A stretch of 64,000 nucleotides of DNA, from positions 1-64,000 of the forward strand of contig JASPKZ010001251.1 in assembly GCA_030220185.1 (NCBI GenBank), read 5' to 3'. The position numbers were made by a program, and so were the translations under genes. The DNA comes from Diploptera punctata (lineage: Eukaryota > Arthropoda > Insecta > Blattodea > Blaberidae). The notes beneath the pieces were generated by a model, which saw only the letters and a program-made list of their open reading frames with translations, made no database searches and was not told the DNA's origin. Positions 20,245 through 30,124 of this stretch are shown piece after piece. The first letter of the stretch is position 1. The number at the start of each line of letters is the position of its first letter.

Positions 20245-20935
20245 AATTAAAATTATATTATTTTTAGTCTGTTCATCTTACCTCAACATTATTATTAATT
20301 TATATTGAAGAGAAAAATGTTTGCCTAGACAGAGACTCGAACCCGGGACCTCTGGCTTTCTGGGCCAAATGCTCTACCAACTGAGCTACCGAGGCGAGTT
20401 GCAATCTAGATGCAAATTTTTCTCTTATACGTTCCCTCGCGCCAAATGCTTTGAAACCGTTGCTTCTGTCTTTGCTTCTTAATTAAGAAGACATTAATTG
20501 GGAATTTAACACTACTTTATAAAGCATGTAGGGCTTCTATTGCTTTGTAAAGTAGTGATTGATTCCCAATTAATGTCTTCTTAACTAAGAGGCTGCCATA
20601 TGCAAAGATATTAATTAACATTTCTCACTGAAATATAATAGAAGCAACGGTTTCAAAGCATTGGCACGAGGGAATTACAACGTATAAAAATAAAAATTTG
20701 CATCTAGATTGGCAACTCACCTTGGTACTCAGTTGGTAGAGCATTTTGGCCCGGAAAGCCAGAGGTCCCGGGTTCGAGCTCGGTCTAGGCAAAAATTTTC
20801 TCTTCAATATATTTATCCTTCAGTGAGAAGTGTTAAATTAATAATAAAAACTGCAATTATTATTAATATTGAGGTAAGATGAACAGGCTAAAAATAATTG
20901 AATAAAATAACCTCAAAATATCACTTCCTAAATAA
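20245..20935. mobile_element. PLE unit (AAAACA sub-family) opened by a tRNA-like insertion
   Basis: The left outer arm 20245-20300 (TTTTTAGTCTGTTCATCTTACC) and right outer arm 20858-20935 (TTGAGGTAAGATGAAC, closing box CCTCAAAATATCACTTCC) are inverses. Their normal centre is replaced by the 550-bp tRNA-like palindrome at 20306-20856. Confidence 0.7.
20306..20856. mobile_element. inverted pair of tRNA-like frame units
   Basis: A minus-strand tRNA-like head (20325-20398) and a plus-strand head (20724-20793) face each other across TTAACTAAGA/TCTTAATTAAGAAG sequence. Outer flanks are AAGAGAAAAATGTTTGCCTAG and CTAGGCAAAAATTTTCTCTT. Heads carry the CCGGAAA-type loop. Confidence 0.8.
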
Positions 20936-20971
20936 AATATTAATTACAGATTAAAATAACTTCAAAACACT

Positions 20972-21195
20972 ATGGCACAACAGTTTCAAAAGGCCCCAGG
21001 CCTACAAGTCAGCTGTTGGCCTCACATTTACTTAATCTAAGAGGTGGATGATCATCCAGCTAGTATCTATGACATATCGTCAACATGTCAGATCCCCCGC
21101 CATTAAAACTGGTTTCCTCAAGCAGGAGCTGCTACTTACTGTAGCTGTTCAAATTCCTCACAATGCTTGGTGACACCAGTCCCGTACTGGCGAGT
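20972..21195 (-). mobile_element. SINE (family 4), partial
   Basis: Shares CACAACAG...AAAGGCCCCAGGCCTAC, the GCTGTTGGCCTCAC block, CATGTCAGATCCCC and GGAGCTGCTACTTACTGTAG with 18405-18716. The tRNA-like end is missing. Confidence 0.75.
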
Positions 21196-21537
21196 TTAAA
21201 AGGTTTTATTTTAAATTATACCTCATACTGATGTTTCCAATAATGGTTTAAATCAATCTGTTTTTTAAGTGATTGCTTATACCAAGTTTGGATTCGAAAA
21301 ATTTAAATTGCCACCATTAGTGCATTACAAATTTTTTTTAATGCCCCAGTTTTTGTCATTTTAGACATTTCTGGTTTCTCTCCTGCAATGGCGTAATTGT
21401 AACCAACTTCAAGTTGGGGTGCCGGGAAGCCAGGGTTATGTTGCCTCGATGATATAATGGTAATGATGATGATAGTGGTGCGCGCAAGAGAGTCCATAAA
21501 TCCCTAAGCTTAATCTAAGATGAATATGAATGATGAT

Positions 21538-21716
21538 TGTGATGGCCATATGATTTCAGGGACCATTGGCCTTAAAGTTTTCCTGACATTTGTCTTACAG
21601 GTGAGGAAAAACCCCCGATAAAAACCTCACCCAGAAAAAACTGTCCGACCGAGGATTGAACCCAGGCCTGCTGCGTGACAAGGCAGCATGCTACCCTCAA
21701 GACCACAGCTGTGGAC
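21538..21716 (-). mobile_element. SINE (family 1), partial
   Basis: Minus-strand copy with the head TTGAACCCAGGCCTGCTGCG, CTACCCTCAAGACCACAGC and body CTTACAGGTGAGGAAAAACC. The full-length reference in this window is 25733-26072. Confidence 0.85.
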
Positions 21717-21724
21717 TTTACAAA

Positions 21725-21748
21725 TATATATATATATATATATATATA
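21725..21748 (+). repeat. (TA)n microsatellite
   Basis: Twelve TA units next to the SINE head. Confidence 0.95.
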
Positions 21749-21967
21749 GTTATTTATTTGAGAAACAAAAATTATGGCCAAGTTGCAATTTTAACCCAAA
21801 GTCTCTGGTTTTCCTTACCAGCGCTCTAAACTACTGAGTTATTTAGGCATCTAATTTAAAGAGATTTTTCTCTCTCTTATACAATAACTTTACTTAGTAT
21901 AAAAGTAGTGTTAAAACCCATTTAAAGAGCCTTCTTAAGAAGAAGCATACATATGGCTGTAGAACAA

Positions 21968-22092
21968 GGTTCATTGAGGTAGAATTTTGTTATCAATCAC
22001 CTCATATTGTTCTATATATACAATATGAGGTGAGTGATAACAAAATTCTACCTTAATGAATGTACCTCATAGTGAGAATTCCTAAAATAAGT
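21968..22092. mobile_element. short PLE fold-back unit (GGAACA-type ends)
   Basis: Arms GGTAGAATTTTGTTATCA and inverse flank a loop of only a few bases at TCTATATA. Boxes CACCTCATATTG / CAATATGAGGTGAGTGATAA. Right end full (CCTCATAGTGAGAATTCC). AAGGTTCAT stands on both sides. The ribozyme core is gone. Confidence 0.8.
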
Positions 22093-22097
22093 AAAGG

Positions 22098-22280
22098 TTC
22101 ATATTTAATTTAAGAAAGTTATATTTTGAGGTTATTTTAATTATATATTTTTTTGTCTGGACATCTTACCTCAATATTAATGTTGATTTTTCCAGTCTGG
22201 AAAAGCTGACGATAAAACAGAATTGTTTTGAAACATGTTCAAGAACAAATCAACGTTAATATTGAGGTAAGATGTCCAGA
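22098..22280. mobile_element. PLE fold-back unit, AAAACA sub-family
   Basis: Left end full (GTTATATTTTGAGGTT). Arms carry TTTTGTCTGGACATCTTACC and its inverse. Flanked by the exact 16-bp repeat ATAAGTAAAGGTTCAT. Second of three units stacked at this target. Confidence 0.85.
22200..22246 (+). ncRNA. hammerhead ribozyme, canonical core (CUGACGA)
   Basis: CTGACGA (22206-22212), extra T, AAAACAG AATT GTTTT, GAAA, then palindromic ACATGT and T as the triplet position. Core and stem II are intact. Stem I is not convincing. Confidence 0.65.
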
Positions 22281-22348
22281 CAAAAAATAAGTAAAGGTTC
22301 ATTGTGGTGAAATCAAATGTTTCTTACCTCTCCTCATATAAATTTTAT

Positions 22349-22395
22349 AAGTAGATCGCGATTTCGAGACCACAACGGTCTCATCGTCAGCACTT
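22349..22395 (-). ncRNA. hammerhead ribozyme, canonical core, left arm
   Basis: On the minus strand: AAGTG, CTGACGA, T, GAGACC GTTGT GGTCTC, GAAA, TCGCGA, T, C, then TACTT. Stem I is AAGTG with TACTT (5 bp counting one G.U). Stem II is 6 bp. Stem III is the palindrome ATCGCGAT. The triplet is ATC. All core residues are present. Confidence 0.85.
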
Positions 22396-22600
22396 TCTTG
22401 GTGACGGATGTTATGTCGATCAGAAGAAACTCTTCTTTTTTCCTCTGTTGGTGGACCAATGAACCTCTGGATCAGGTCAACATTTGCAGGAATTTCGAAG
22501 TTCATAAGTTTTCCTTTGACCTGATCCAGAGGTTCATCGGTCCACCAACAGAGGGAAGAAGAAGAGTTTCTTCCGATCAACATAACATCTGTCGCCAAGA

Positions 22601-22647
22601 AAGTGCTGACGATGAGACCGTTGTGGTCTCGAAATCACGATCTATTT
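22601..22647 (+). ncRNA. hammerhead ribozyme, canonical core, right arm
   Basis: Mirror copy of 22349-22395. Core, stem II and GAAA are intact. Stem III reads ATCACGAT and stem I pairs AAGTG with TATTT, so it is slightly weaker than its partner. Confidence 0.8.
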
Positions 22648-22769
22648 AGAAAATTATATATGAGGAGAGGTAAGAAACATTTAATTTCACCATAAATTAA
22701 ACCTCAGTGATTAATTCCTATAAAAGTTAAATTAAAAATAGAAAAAGGTTCATTGCCTTGGGCATGCAG

Positions 22770-22935
22770 GGAATGTATAAAGAGAAAAAAAATTTCCGTT
22801 AAATTGAGATGCCTAAGTAGCTCAATGGATTAGAATGCTGGTATGCAAAACCAGATACTTGAGTTCAAATCCCAGTTTAGGCAAACATTTTTCTCTTCAA
22901 ATATAATTTGTCCTTCAGAGAGAAGTGGAAAACTT
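22770..22935 (+). mobile_element. tRNA-like frame unit with tRNA-Cys-like head
   Basis: The head at 22810-22881 folds as a cloverleaf: GCCTAAG/TTTAGGC, CTGGT ATGCAAA ACCAG with GCA (Cys) in the anticodon position. Flanks AGAGAAAAAAAATTTCC and AAACATTTTTCTCTTCAAATATAA are the frame seen around all tRNA-like heads here. T-arm pairing is imperfect. A repeat rather than a host tRNA gene. Confidence 0.65.
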
Positions 22936-22968
22936 TAAAAAAAATAAAAAAAACATTGAATATGTATG

Positions 22969-22980
22969 TATATATATATA

Positions 22981-23020
<40 letters not shown>
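22969..23020 (+). repeat. (TA)n microsatellite
   Basis: TATATA run broken by TATGTGTA. Confidence 0.95.
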
Positions 23021-23021
<1 letters not shown>

Positions 23022-23049
23022 ACATTGAGCAATGCAAGCTTATATTGAA

Positions 23050-23390
23050 TGATAAGAAAAATAAATGCCTGGACGGGATTCGAACCCGGATCTCTGAGTC
23101 TGTACCTCAGTGTGATATCCATTACACCCACCAGGCGAATCCAATTCAAGCATTCATTTTTCTTATATATGTATTATATTCTCCATTATTACTAGATGTC
23201 GCGAGAACTCAGATGGCAGTGAAGACTCAGTTCTCGCGACATCTAGTAATAATGGAGAAATATAATACATATATAAGAAAAATGAATGCTTGAATTGGAT
23301 TCGCCTGGTGTGTGTAATGGATATCACACTGAGGTACAGACTCAGAGATCCGGGTTCGAATCCCTTCCAGCGCATTTATTTTTCTTATCA
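23050..23390. mobile_element. palindrome of two tRNA-like heads (GCCTGG type)
   Basis: A minus-strand head (23068-23135) and a plus-strand head (23303-23372) flank a 110-bp near-perfect palindrome centred at 23215 (CATTATTACTAGATGTCGCG and inverse). GGGATTCGAACCCGGAT is an intact T-arm. The two outer flanks also match. Confidence 0.75.
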
Positions 23391-23499
23391 TACCATATTA
23401 AGCTTGCATTGCTCAATGTTAAAACATTTAATTATAACAGGATAAGGCGTCACTGCTATAAAGTAACAATGTTCTCTTTAATTTGCTTACTTGTTATAG

Positions 23500-23692
23500 T
23501 CAGCTACTAGATGGCAGTGAAGACTGAGTTCTCGCCGACATCTAGTAATAATGGAGAATATAATACATATATAAGAAAAATGAATGCTTGAATTGGATTC
23601 GCCTGGTGGTGTAATGGATATCACGCTGAGTGTACAGACTCAGAGATTCGGGTTTGAATCCCGTCCAGGCATTTATTTTTCTTATCATACCA
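23500..23692 (+). mobile_element. tRNA-like unit, right half of the 23050 palindrome repeated
   Basis: Repeats AGATGGCAGTGAAGACT...CTCGC...GACATCTAGTAATAATGG and the plus-strand head at about 23601-23671. A single-armed second copy 250 bp downstream. Confidence 0.75.
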
Positions 23693-23706
23693 TATATATA
23701 TAAAGG

Positions 23707-24003
23707 GGCACACTGTAGCGTAGTGGTTAAGGCACTGCACTACAAGCCGGAAGGTCGAGGGTTCAAGTCCCGGTGGGGTCAGGATTTTAAAACTGACCCA
23801 AACCTTCTGGCGGCACTATGGCCCCGGGGGTCGACTCACCTCTAATGGAAATGAGTACCAGATGCTTGTTCTGGGGGTAAAGGCGGCCGTCACGCAGGGC
23901 TGACAACCCGGCTGACATCTAGTGCCGATTGTCCAGAAAAAAGTGGGAGCATTAACCTCCTACTAGCCAAAGGGCCTCCTGAGGCCTGTAGTGGGACTAC
24001 TTT
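23707..24003 (+). mobile_element. tRNA-derived SINE (family 2), best copy
   Basis: Head GTAGCGTAGTGGTTAAGGCA...GGTTCAAGTCCCGGTGGGG; body with GACCCAAACCTTCTGGCG, GAAATGAGTACCAGATGC, GGCTGACAACCCGGCTG and GGGCCTCCTGAGGCCTGTAG; ends beside a (TA)n run. Reference copy for the others at 4607, 4985 and 9937. Confidence 0.92.
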
Positions 24004-24006
24004 ACT

Positions 24007-24007
24007 T

Positions 24008-24044
<37 letters not shown>

Positions 24045-24045
24045 T
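24007..24045 (+). repeat. (TA)n microsatellite at SINE tail
   Basis: TATATA run that probably marks the 3' tail of the SINE. Confidence 0.9.
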
Positions 24046-24534
24046 TCTTTCATGGCTTTTTTTTTGTCTAGTAAGCAGGATTGATGAACATATATAAAAA
24101 TTTTCAAAAATATTTTAATGAGAAAAACTCAATAGCTTCATTCCGTCGGAATTTGTTAAATTGAATTAAACCAGTGTAAATCATCAATGTATTCGGAAAT
24201 TTGATTAATATTGAGGGATATCTGTCCTACCTATCATGCTCTTGTCCTGATCTGACCTGTCCTGCCTTGCCTTGCCTTGTTCTGCTCCTGCATACCTGCC
24301 TACATATCTTGCCTAATCTATTGAATGATAACAGAACAAAAAAAAAATCACAATATGACCAATTGAAATCACAAACAAAATCTAAACCATGACCGATTTT
24401 TATAAAGTTTCTGTGATAACAGTAAAAATTTGAAATTCAAGGGATGTTTAATTGTAAAAACAAAGACAGAACCATAACTTGGTTTTGTAACAATTATAAT
24501 TTTTCATAGTTATATTTTAGAAATTAAATTTAAT

Positions 24535-24900
24535 GTTCAGTCTGGGACTTGAATCCCGGATCTTAACTATGCATGAATTTAGGAAGAAAAATTGGGTTCA
24601 AGTCCCAGTCCGAGCATTAAACACTTTGAGTCGACAGTGGTACTATTACCATGGCATTTAAATGACACTAAAGCCAGAGAAAATTAAATCCCTCGGCATG
24701 CCTGTGCCAGCAGATTTATAGGTGTGGAAAAAACCTGTAAATCTGCCGGCACAGGCATGCCGAGAGATTTAATTTTCTACACACCTGTAAATCTGCTGGC
24801 ACAGGCATGCCGAGGGATTTAATTTTCTCTGGCTTCGGTGTCATTTAAATGCCATGGTATTAGTACCACGCCCGGACTCAAAGTGTTAATTGTTCTTTCT
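24535..24900. repeat. tRNA-like remnant and palindrome with a thrice-repeated segment
   Basis: A T-arm-like stretch (GGACTTGAATCCCGGATC, GGGTTCAAGTCCCAGTCC) leads into a palindrome (24630-24897). In it the segment CCTGTAAATCTGC...GCACAGGCATGCCGAG occurs twice in one direction and once inverted. ATGCCATGGTA marks both outer ends. Confidence 0.7.
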
Positions 24901-25079
24901 AAAATAAAACCATGTCCAATTCTGGAAAGTGTTAATTTAAAATATAACATCAAAATAATTTTTCAGTTATTTTAATTGTCATGGAAATAATAAAAAATCA
25001 CAAACCCAGAATTATGGTCAGAATTTGTTTCTGCAATCCCATAAAAACCTTAGTTAAAAAAATGTTAATATATAATTAA

Positions 25080-25225
25080 TTATATTTAATAATTAAGGGA
25101 GCTGACATTGACATCCAACCAGTCTGGGCAATATGCTGAAGTGATTGATATCCAATTGAAACATGTTCAAGAACAAATCAACATTAATATTGAGGTAAGA
25201 TAAACAGACTCAAAATAATAGAATA
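25080..25225. mobile_element. PLE unit, AAAACA sub-family, right arm with GTCTGGGCAA-like inner part
   Basis: GCTGAAGTGATTG...CAATTGAAACATGTTCAAG is a decayed ribozyme module, followed by TTGAGGTAAGATAAACAGAC. The left arm is missing. Same tail as 22098-22280 and 56930-57067. Confidence 0.65.
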
Positions 25226-25660
25226 GAACAATTCCATATGTGACTGACTGACATTTACAATACACTTTTGCAGCAAAATGGTTGCGTAAATATTAAAATT
25301 GATTGAAATTAGGGATGTTATCTACGTGGTATGATAGATGAATAGTGTTGTGGTTAAGACTGTACTTAAATATACAACTTTTGAAGATAAAACAGTGCTA
25401 TTTATTAACTATCAAAGTATGTGTGACTGACTGACATAAATGTCAACTCATCATGCAGCTTAACATGTTCATCTGCATCATTCTCTGAAGTGTGATTCCT
25501 AATTCAATTTTTCCAAAATACCGTTTGGAGGACACATTTGAAGTTACATTCTCAATAAAAAACGAAACAAAAATCACAATTAAGAGCAGAGTTATAACCT
25601 AATATATGGTGTGTCACTGACTGACTACATTCTGTGACTGACTGACATATCTGAATTTTA
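25220..25660. other. intron segment with dispersed TGTGACTGACTGAC motifs
   Basis: GTGACTGACTGAC or close variants occur at about 25241, 25428, 25614 and 25634, and again in the duplicated block at 27200, 27740 and 27890. Possibly one old repeat family. No coding potential seen. Confidence 0.5.
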
Positions 25661-25732
25661 TTTAGACTTCAATATTCTGGAGCTGCAAATATTATACAAA
25701 TATTACAAAATAATATGAAATTATAATAGATA

Positions 25733-26072
25733 AGTCCACCGCTGTTATCTCGAGGTAGCGTGCTGCCTTGTCACGCAGCGGGCCCGGGTTCGATCCCCGG
25801 TCGGGACAGTTTTTCTGGGTGAGGTTTTTATCGGGGTTTTTCCTCATGTGTAAGACAAATGTTAAGAAAACTTTAAGGCCCAAACGGTCCCCGAAACCAT
25901 AGGGCCATCATCATCCTTATCATCATCATCATCATCATCACCCTTTACCGGTGTAGGAAGCAACGGGAAGCTACCACATATACAGTTCCCTAGTAAAGCT
26001 GCAAGCTTAGCGTGAAAATGCTATGATTGCAGTGAAAGACCTGCCCTCGGGCAGAATTACTATGGATGGATA
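25733..26072 (+). mobile_element. tRNA-derived SINE (family 1), near full length
   Basis: Head CTCGAGGTAGCGTGCTGCC...GGGTTCGATCCCCGGTC; body GGTTTTTATCGGGGTTTTTC, AAACTTTAAGGCCCAAACGG, a (TCA)n run at about 25915-25940, GCAACGGGAAGCTACC and CCTGCCCTCGGGCAGAATTA. Other copies at 21538, 34313/35258, 46711 and 50525. Confidence 0.92.
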
Positions 26073-26074
26073 AT

Positions 26075-27085
26075 ATATAAAAAGCGATAATATGGAGATG
26101 AATAAAGAACTTCACTCCTTTTATCATGTATAGGAAATGTACAATATAATATGCTGTAAAAATATTAAATAAATAGTGTAATTTATTTAAACTTGGTTAC
26201 CATGTATCATTTTAAATTTCACAAAATAAAGAAAATATTAACTTCTTAACAACAAAGGGCCTTCTCTATAGTTAAATATGCCTAATATGAGTATAATTTT
26301 ATTACATCCATATTAACTGATTAAAATTTATCTGATGCTGTTAATAGATTGAACCATTGAAATAAATAAAAATGCCGATATGGAATTTGCATTGTTCATT
26401 CCAGAACACTAAAATTAACTTTCACATGTCTCAACTATAAAGACAAAAAAAAATTAACGAAAAAGTACAGTATACAAATTATTAAAATTTTTATTTAAAT
26501 GTGGAAAATTCCGTTATAATTCTTTTAAAGCAACTGATTATAAATTATATTGCTGACATGAGTTCTATTTTTAAACTAAACAATCGAAAGAAATATCTTA
26601 CAATGCGCGAAATCTAACTTTATGACTGATTGTTTCCAGCTGGCGCACATAGTACAGCGTTGTCATACGTATTTTCACTCTGTTGGTTTCCAATAATGCT
26701 ACACTCAATAATGATTTTATTTTACACTGCAGGTTATACATACTTAATCACATATACTCCACGCCAATTGCATTTTTTTATACAAGAAACTTCATATGAT
26801 TTAAAACTGTTTTTGCAATCAACAAGCATGACTCTGTTTCACAAAGTGGCAACATCGCACTGTGGATCCCCAATAATACGACACACACGGCATGTCAAAG
26901 GTCAAACTAATGTGAGAACCTTTCAAGTTCAAGGACTCCCACACACACATTTTCTAACACATAAGAACGCGCACTTGTTTTTAATTCCACTCACTTAATA
27001 ACATACATATTGAAGAATCGCATAATGAGGAATTATTTAAATGCCATTAATAAAAATATAAAAATATAATTAATATAATTAACGT
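26075..27085. other. intron sequence with no recognised element
   Basis: AT-rich. The 122-codon frame at 26630 shows no motif I know and is not called. Confidence 0.5.
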
Positions 27086-27089
27086 AATT

Positions 27090-27540
27090 ACTTTACAAGA
27101 CAATGTCGTTAATACTTTTTTGTTAGTTATGTACCGATAACGTAGAATCCCAGAGGAAATTTGAATCCGTCAATTATCGTATTGTATGTTTTATGTGACT
27201 GACTGTAGCTTAACCTTAATAATTGTAGGGCGCATTTTAATTATGTAGAATATTATAATACAATTATTAGTATTACATTTATGATCAGGAAGGACCGAAA
27301 TATGGTATAACAAAAGAGTCAGTGAAACAAAACAAATTTATACAGTGAAATCGTAAAATAAAATTTTGTTTAATTTTGCATGTGTTTTCAGGTTTTGGAG
27401 TATATCATGTTCTACTATTAATTTAGATCAAAATAATCCGTATTTCAAACATTAACTTCTATAATCGGAAAATTTAATCTGCAATATCTCATTGAAAAAA
27501 TTACTCCTGTGCCAATTTCAAAATTTTCATGTAATTACTC
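27090..27540 (+). repeat. diverged direct duplication, first copy
   Basis: Shares an ordered series with 27767-28335: ACTTTACAAGA, TACTTTTTTGTTAGTT, TGTACCGATA, GAGGAAATTT, GTGACTGACTG, TAGAATATTA, GGACC(G/A)AA, TTTTCAGGTTT, CAAAATTTTCA. About 450 bp. Function unknown. Confidence 0.75.
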
Positions 27541-27766
27541 TACATTTAAATCCTTCCGCTGACTGCCTTTTAGCTCAAATTGTCACAGAAGAAGGGCCAG
27601 TAATTATTTTATGAAACAGCTGAGCCGAACAGTCTACCAGATTTTCCTAAACCATGTTTATGTTAATACACAGCGGAGTCCAGCAAGCAACTGACTGCGT
27701 CATGCGTATTAGCAATATAAGTGAGGGGACAAAAAGTCAGTCAGTCATGGGACTCCAGCGGGAAAA

Positions 27767-28335
27767 TAATGACTTTACAAGATAATGTCATCTATACTTT
27801 TTTGTTAGTTGTGTACCGATAGCCTAGAATCCAAGAGGAAATTTTAATCCATCAATTATTATGTTGCGTACAGTAATTTTTATCCTTTTTCTGTGACTGA
27901 CTGACCATAACTTACAGTTAACAACAATAGGGCACATTTAAGGTATATAGAATATTAGAATCCAATTAATATTGTTTATATTGAGAAAAAATTTTCTCTT
28001 CCAAGATAATTTATCCTTCAGTGAGAAGTGGTTAAATTAATAATAAAATTGTAATATTGTTAATTTACGACCAAGGAGGACCAAAGTATGGTTTAACAAA
28101 AGATTTGTGAAATAAAACAAATTCATACGACCAAAATCATTAAACAATAAATTTGGTAAAATTTTGCATATTTTTTCAGGTTTGAAATATGACAAGTTCT
28201 ACTGCTATTATTAGATTAAAATAATGCCCATTTGAAACATTTTCTTATAGAATTATAAAATTTGATATTTACAGATATATATTACATCAACACAAATTAT
28301 TCCTGTATCAGTTTCAAAATTTTCACCTCGGTATG
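27767..28335 (+). repeat. diverged direct duplication, second copy with an inserted tRNA-unit end
   Basis: Same block order as 27090-27540, but interrupted at 27983-28050 by the terminal part of a tRNA-like frame unit (ATTTTCTCTTCC...TTATCCTTCAGTGAGAAGTG). The duplication therefore predates that insertion. Confidence 0.75.
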
Positions 28336-28442
28336 ACATTTTCATGGAATCGCTCAATAATGTTTAAAACTTTCTTTTACTAGTTTCACAAAAATCAACA
28401 TATTTCAAAGTATCAACATATTTCAAAGTAATCAACTTACAC

Positions 28443-28676
28443 CCTTCTTTCAATGGATTTCTTGCCCGAAGTGGACTCCGAAACTACAGGTGTTGTTACA
28501 GGAGTAGAAGTAGGAGTAGGTGCAGGTGTGTTATTAACTGGTGTTGGAGGTGGAGGCGCAGCACCTCCCAATCCCATTTCTCTGGCTTTTTCCATTAACA
28601 CATCTTCTAACTTATTAGCATCTTCGTATATCATCGAGCCTTCTTCATTATATTGTCGACAGTTGTTAAACAGCAA
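28443..28676 (-). CDS. PBRM1: polybromo exon: end of bromodomain 4 and proline-rich linker
   Basis: LLFNNCRQYNEEGSMIYEDA, NKLEDVLMEKAREMG closes BD4 (vertebrate MFRNARHYNEEGSQVYNDAHILEKLLKEKRKELG). The NNxxxYN signature contains the acetyl-lysine-binding asparagine. It is followed by GLGGAAPPPPTPVNN and a Pro/Thr-rich linker ending SGKKSIERR. 78 codons, open in one frame. Acceptor ATTATAG at 28677. The donor is GTGTAAG at 28436-28442 if phase 0 to the next exon is right; GTAAGT two bases on would change phase. Confidence 0.96.
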
Positions 28677-28689
28677 CTATAATTAATAA

Positions 28690-29280
28690 TCACAAACAAA
28701 AATATATACAATGTAAGTAGGAACACTTTTCATTAATACTATAGTCCGACCACAGATAAAATGCAGTTCTAACTGCATATGCACAAGTCTCCCCTTTCTC
28801 GGCACATGTTCATTCTTTTGTTTAGAATTCGTCTTATGTTGCATCCGGTCAGTTTTCCCCCAAGCAGAAAAGGTTTGAAAAAAAAAAAAGCAGGTTACAT
28901 TCCACCCACAGCCCATATTCATTCACAGTTTTGTGACTCAGAGTGAAGTTTACGATATGTCTGGTACAAAATCACTAAGTTCCGCTGAAATACAAGACAT
29001 TCTCGGACTCTGACAATGACGAAGACGATAACAATGGTAATCACAAGCTACAATCAATTGACACTTGTAGCTGTGAGACACCTGACTTTAGTCAGGTCTT
29101 GGGTTCGTGAAACTAGAATTGACAGTGAAGAAAACTGTACTCTTCCCCCGACATGACAGAATCAGAAATGTACATTTTCTTTGACCTAATTATTCTAATG
29201 GGATACGAAGTGTTGTAGGATAGTAAGACCTAAGAGAAAAGGGATGTCTAATAATCTCAGAATAATAATAATTCCATGGT
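28690..29280. other. intron sequence with no recognised element
   Basis: Nothing classifiable. Short frames only. Confidence 0.5.
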
Positions 29281-29282
29281 GT

Positions 29283-29440
29283 TGTGACAGGCCTAGAAGG
29301 CCCTTAGCCTATCATCCAGCTGCTGGCCTCACACCCACATGTGTCAATCACAAAGGTAGGCGATCATGTAGCCAGTGCATGGGTGACATGTGGTCAGCAT
29401 GTCGAGTCCCCCAGCTGTTATAGCTGGTTTACTCAACCAA
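29283..29440 (-). mobile_element. SINE (family 4), partial
   Basis: GACAGGCCTAGAAGGCCCTT, GTGACATGTGGTCAGCATG and AGCTGTTATAGCTGGTTTAC match 18405-18716. It abuts the piggyBac remnant. Confidence 0.8.
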
Positions 29441-29960
29441 GAAATTACTTTTTCATTTGTTAGACTTGACCATTCTATACAGTTTTCTTCTTCTGACTTC
29501 ATTGGTGCCAAAACAACACATAGAGACTTCCGACTTAGACTTGTCAGAGACATTTTGCAACAGGCTGATACACCCTATAGACGACTCCCTGGTAGACCTA
29601 GTATATTGAGTACAGACATTTCGTGATTTGAAGTCAACTTTAGTCAACATTGGGCCAAAACAACACATAGAGACTTCCGACTTAGACTTGTCAGAGACTT
29701 TTTGGAACAGGCTGGTAGAACACCCTGTAGATGACTCCCTGGTTGGTAGACCTAGTATATTGAGAGAGACATTTCGTGACTTGAAGTTAACTTTAGTCAA
29801 CATTGGACGGTAGCTTTACAAAGACTAATTTGTCGTGTGTATTCGGCACGGGGAATCAGAAAAGTGTGCAAGTGAAGTGTAAAAAGTGTGATGTCGGTCC
29901 CTTTAATAAACAAATGCTACCTTCACATCAAGTTGCCAAGCATCTGATAACCCTGGAAAA
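29440..29960 (+). pseudogene. piggyBac-like transposase C-terminus with internal tandem duplication
   Basis: Reads (through frameshifts) KNYFFICXTXPFYTVFFFXLHWC..., then THRDFRLRLVRDILQQA, then GRPSILS. This is the segment after the catalytic core of piggyBac-like transposases (HREFR..L...LL), followed by a short cysteine-containing tail (KVCK...KCKKCDVG, LPSHQVAKHLI) resembling the terminal Cys/His domain. The block of about 145 bp carrying AACACATAGAGACTTCCGAC to TAGTCAACATTGG occurs twice in a row (29509-29650 and 29651-29810). No catalytic D residues are present. The fragment is dead. Confidence 0.65.
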
Positions 29961-30124
29961 AGGTATGTAACAAAAGTAGTATTATCCAGTATAATTTCAA
30001 GCAACCAAACAGGTTCGCTTGCTCAGAACCCATACGCTGGGTCTGCAGGCAGACTGGATGTACAATTTAAAACCCAGCATATGGGCTCATGGGCGTTTAG
30101 AGGTTAATGAACACAAATTATTGT

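Larger units (their letters stand above)
22290..22740. mobile_element. PLE fold-back unit, GAGACC sub-family
   Basis: Two arms of about 185 bp around 22510 encode a PLE tail (SLLQRFIGPPTEE-like) and a ribozyme module, then ATGAGGAGAGGTAAGAAAC. Right end full (CCTCAGTGATTAATTCC). AAAGGTTCATTG (12 bp) flanks both sides. Third unit of the stacked cluster. Confidence 0.88.

Noticed and set aside
25220..25660. CRISPR-like or regulatory array of TGTGACTGACTGAC
   Set aside because: Irregular spacing and few copies. No supporting context, so left as an unclassified repeat.
26630..26998. 122-codon open frame on plus
   Set aside because: No recognisable domain, no splice or start context, and AT-rich intron surroundings. 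Length alone is not enough.
28453..28686. 77-codon plus-strand frame
   Set aside because: Shadow of the polybromo exon 28443-28676, whose minus reading matches bromodomain 4.
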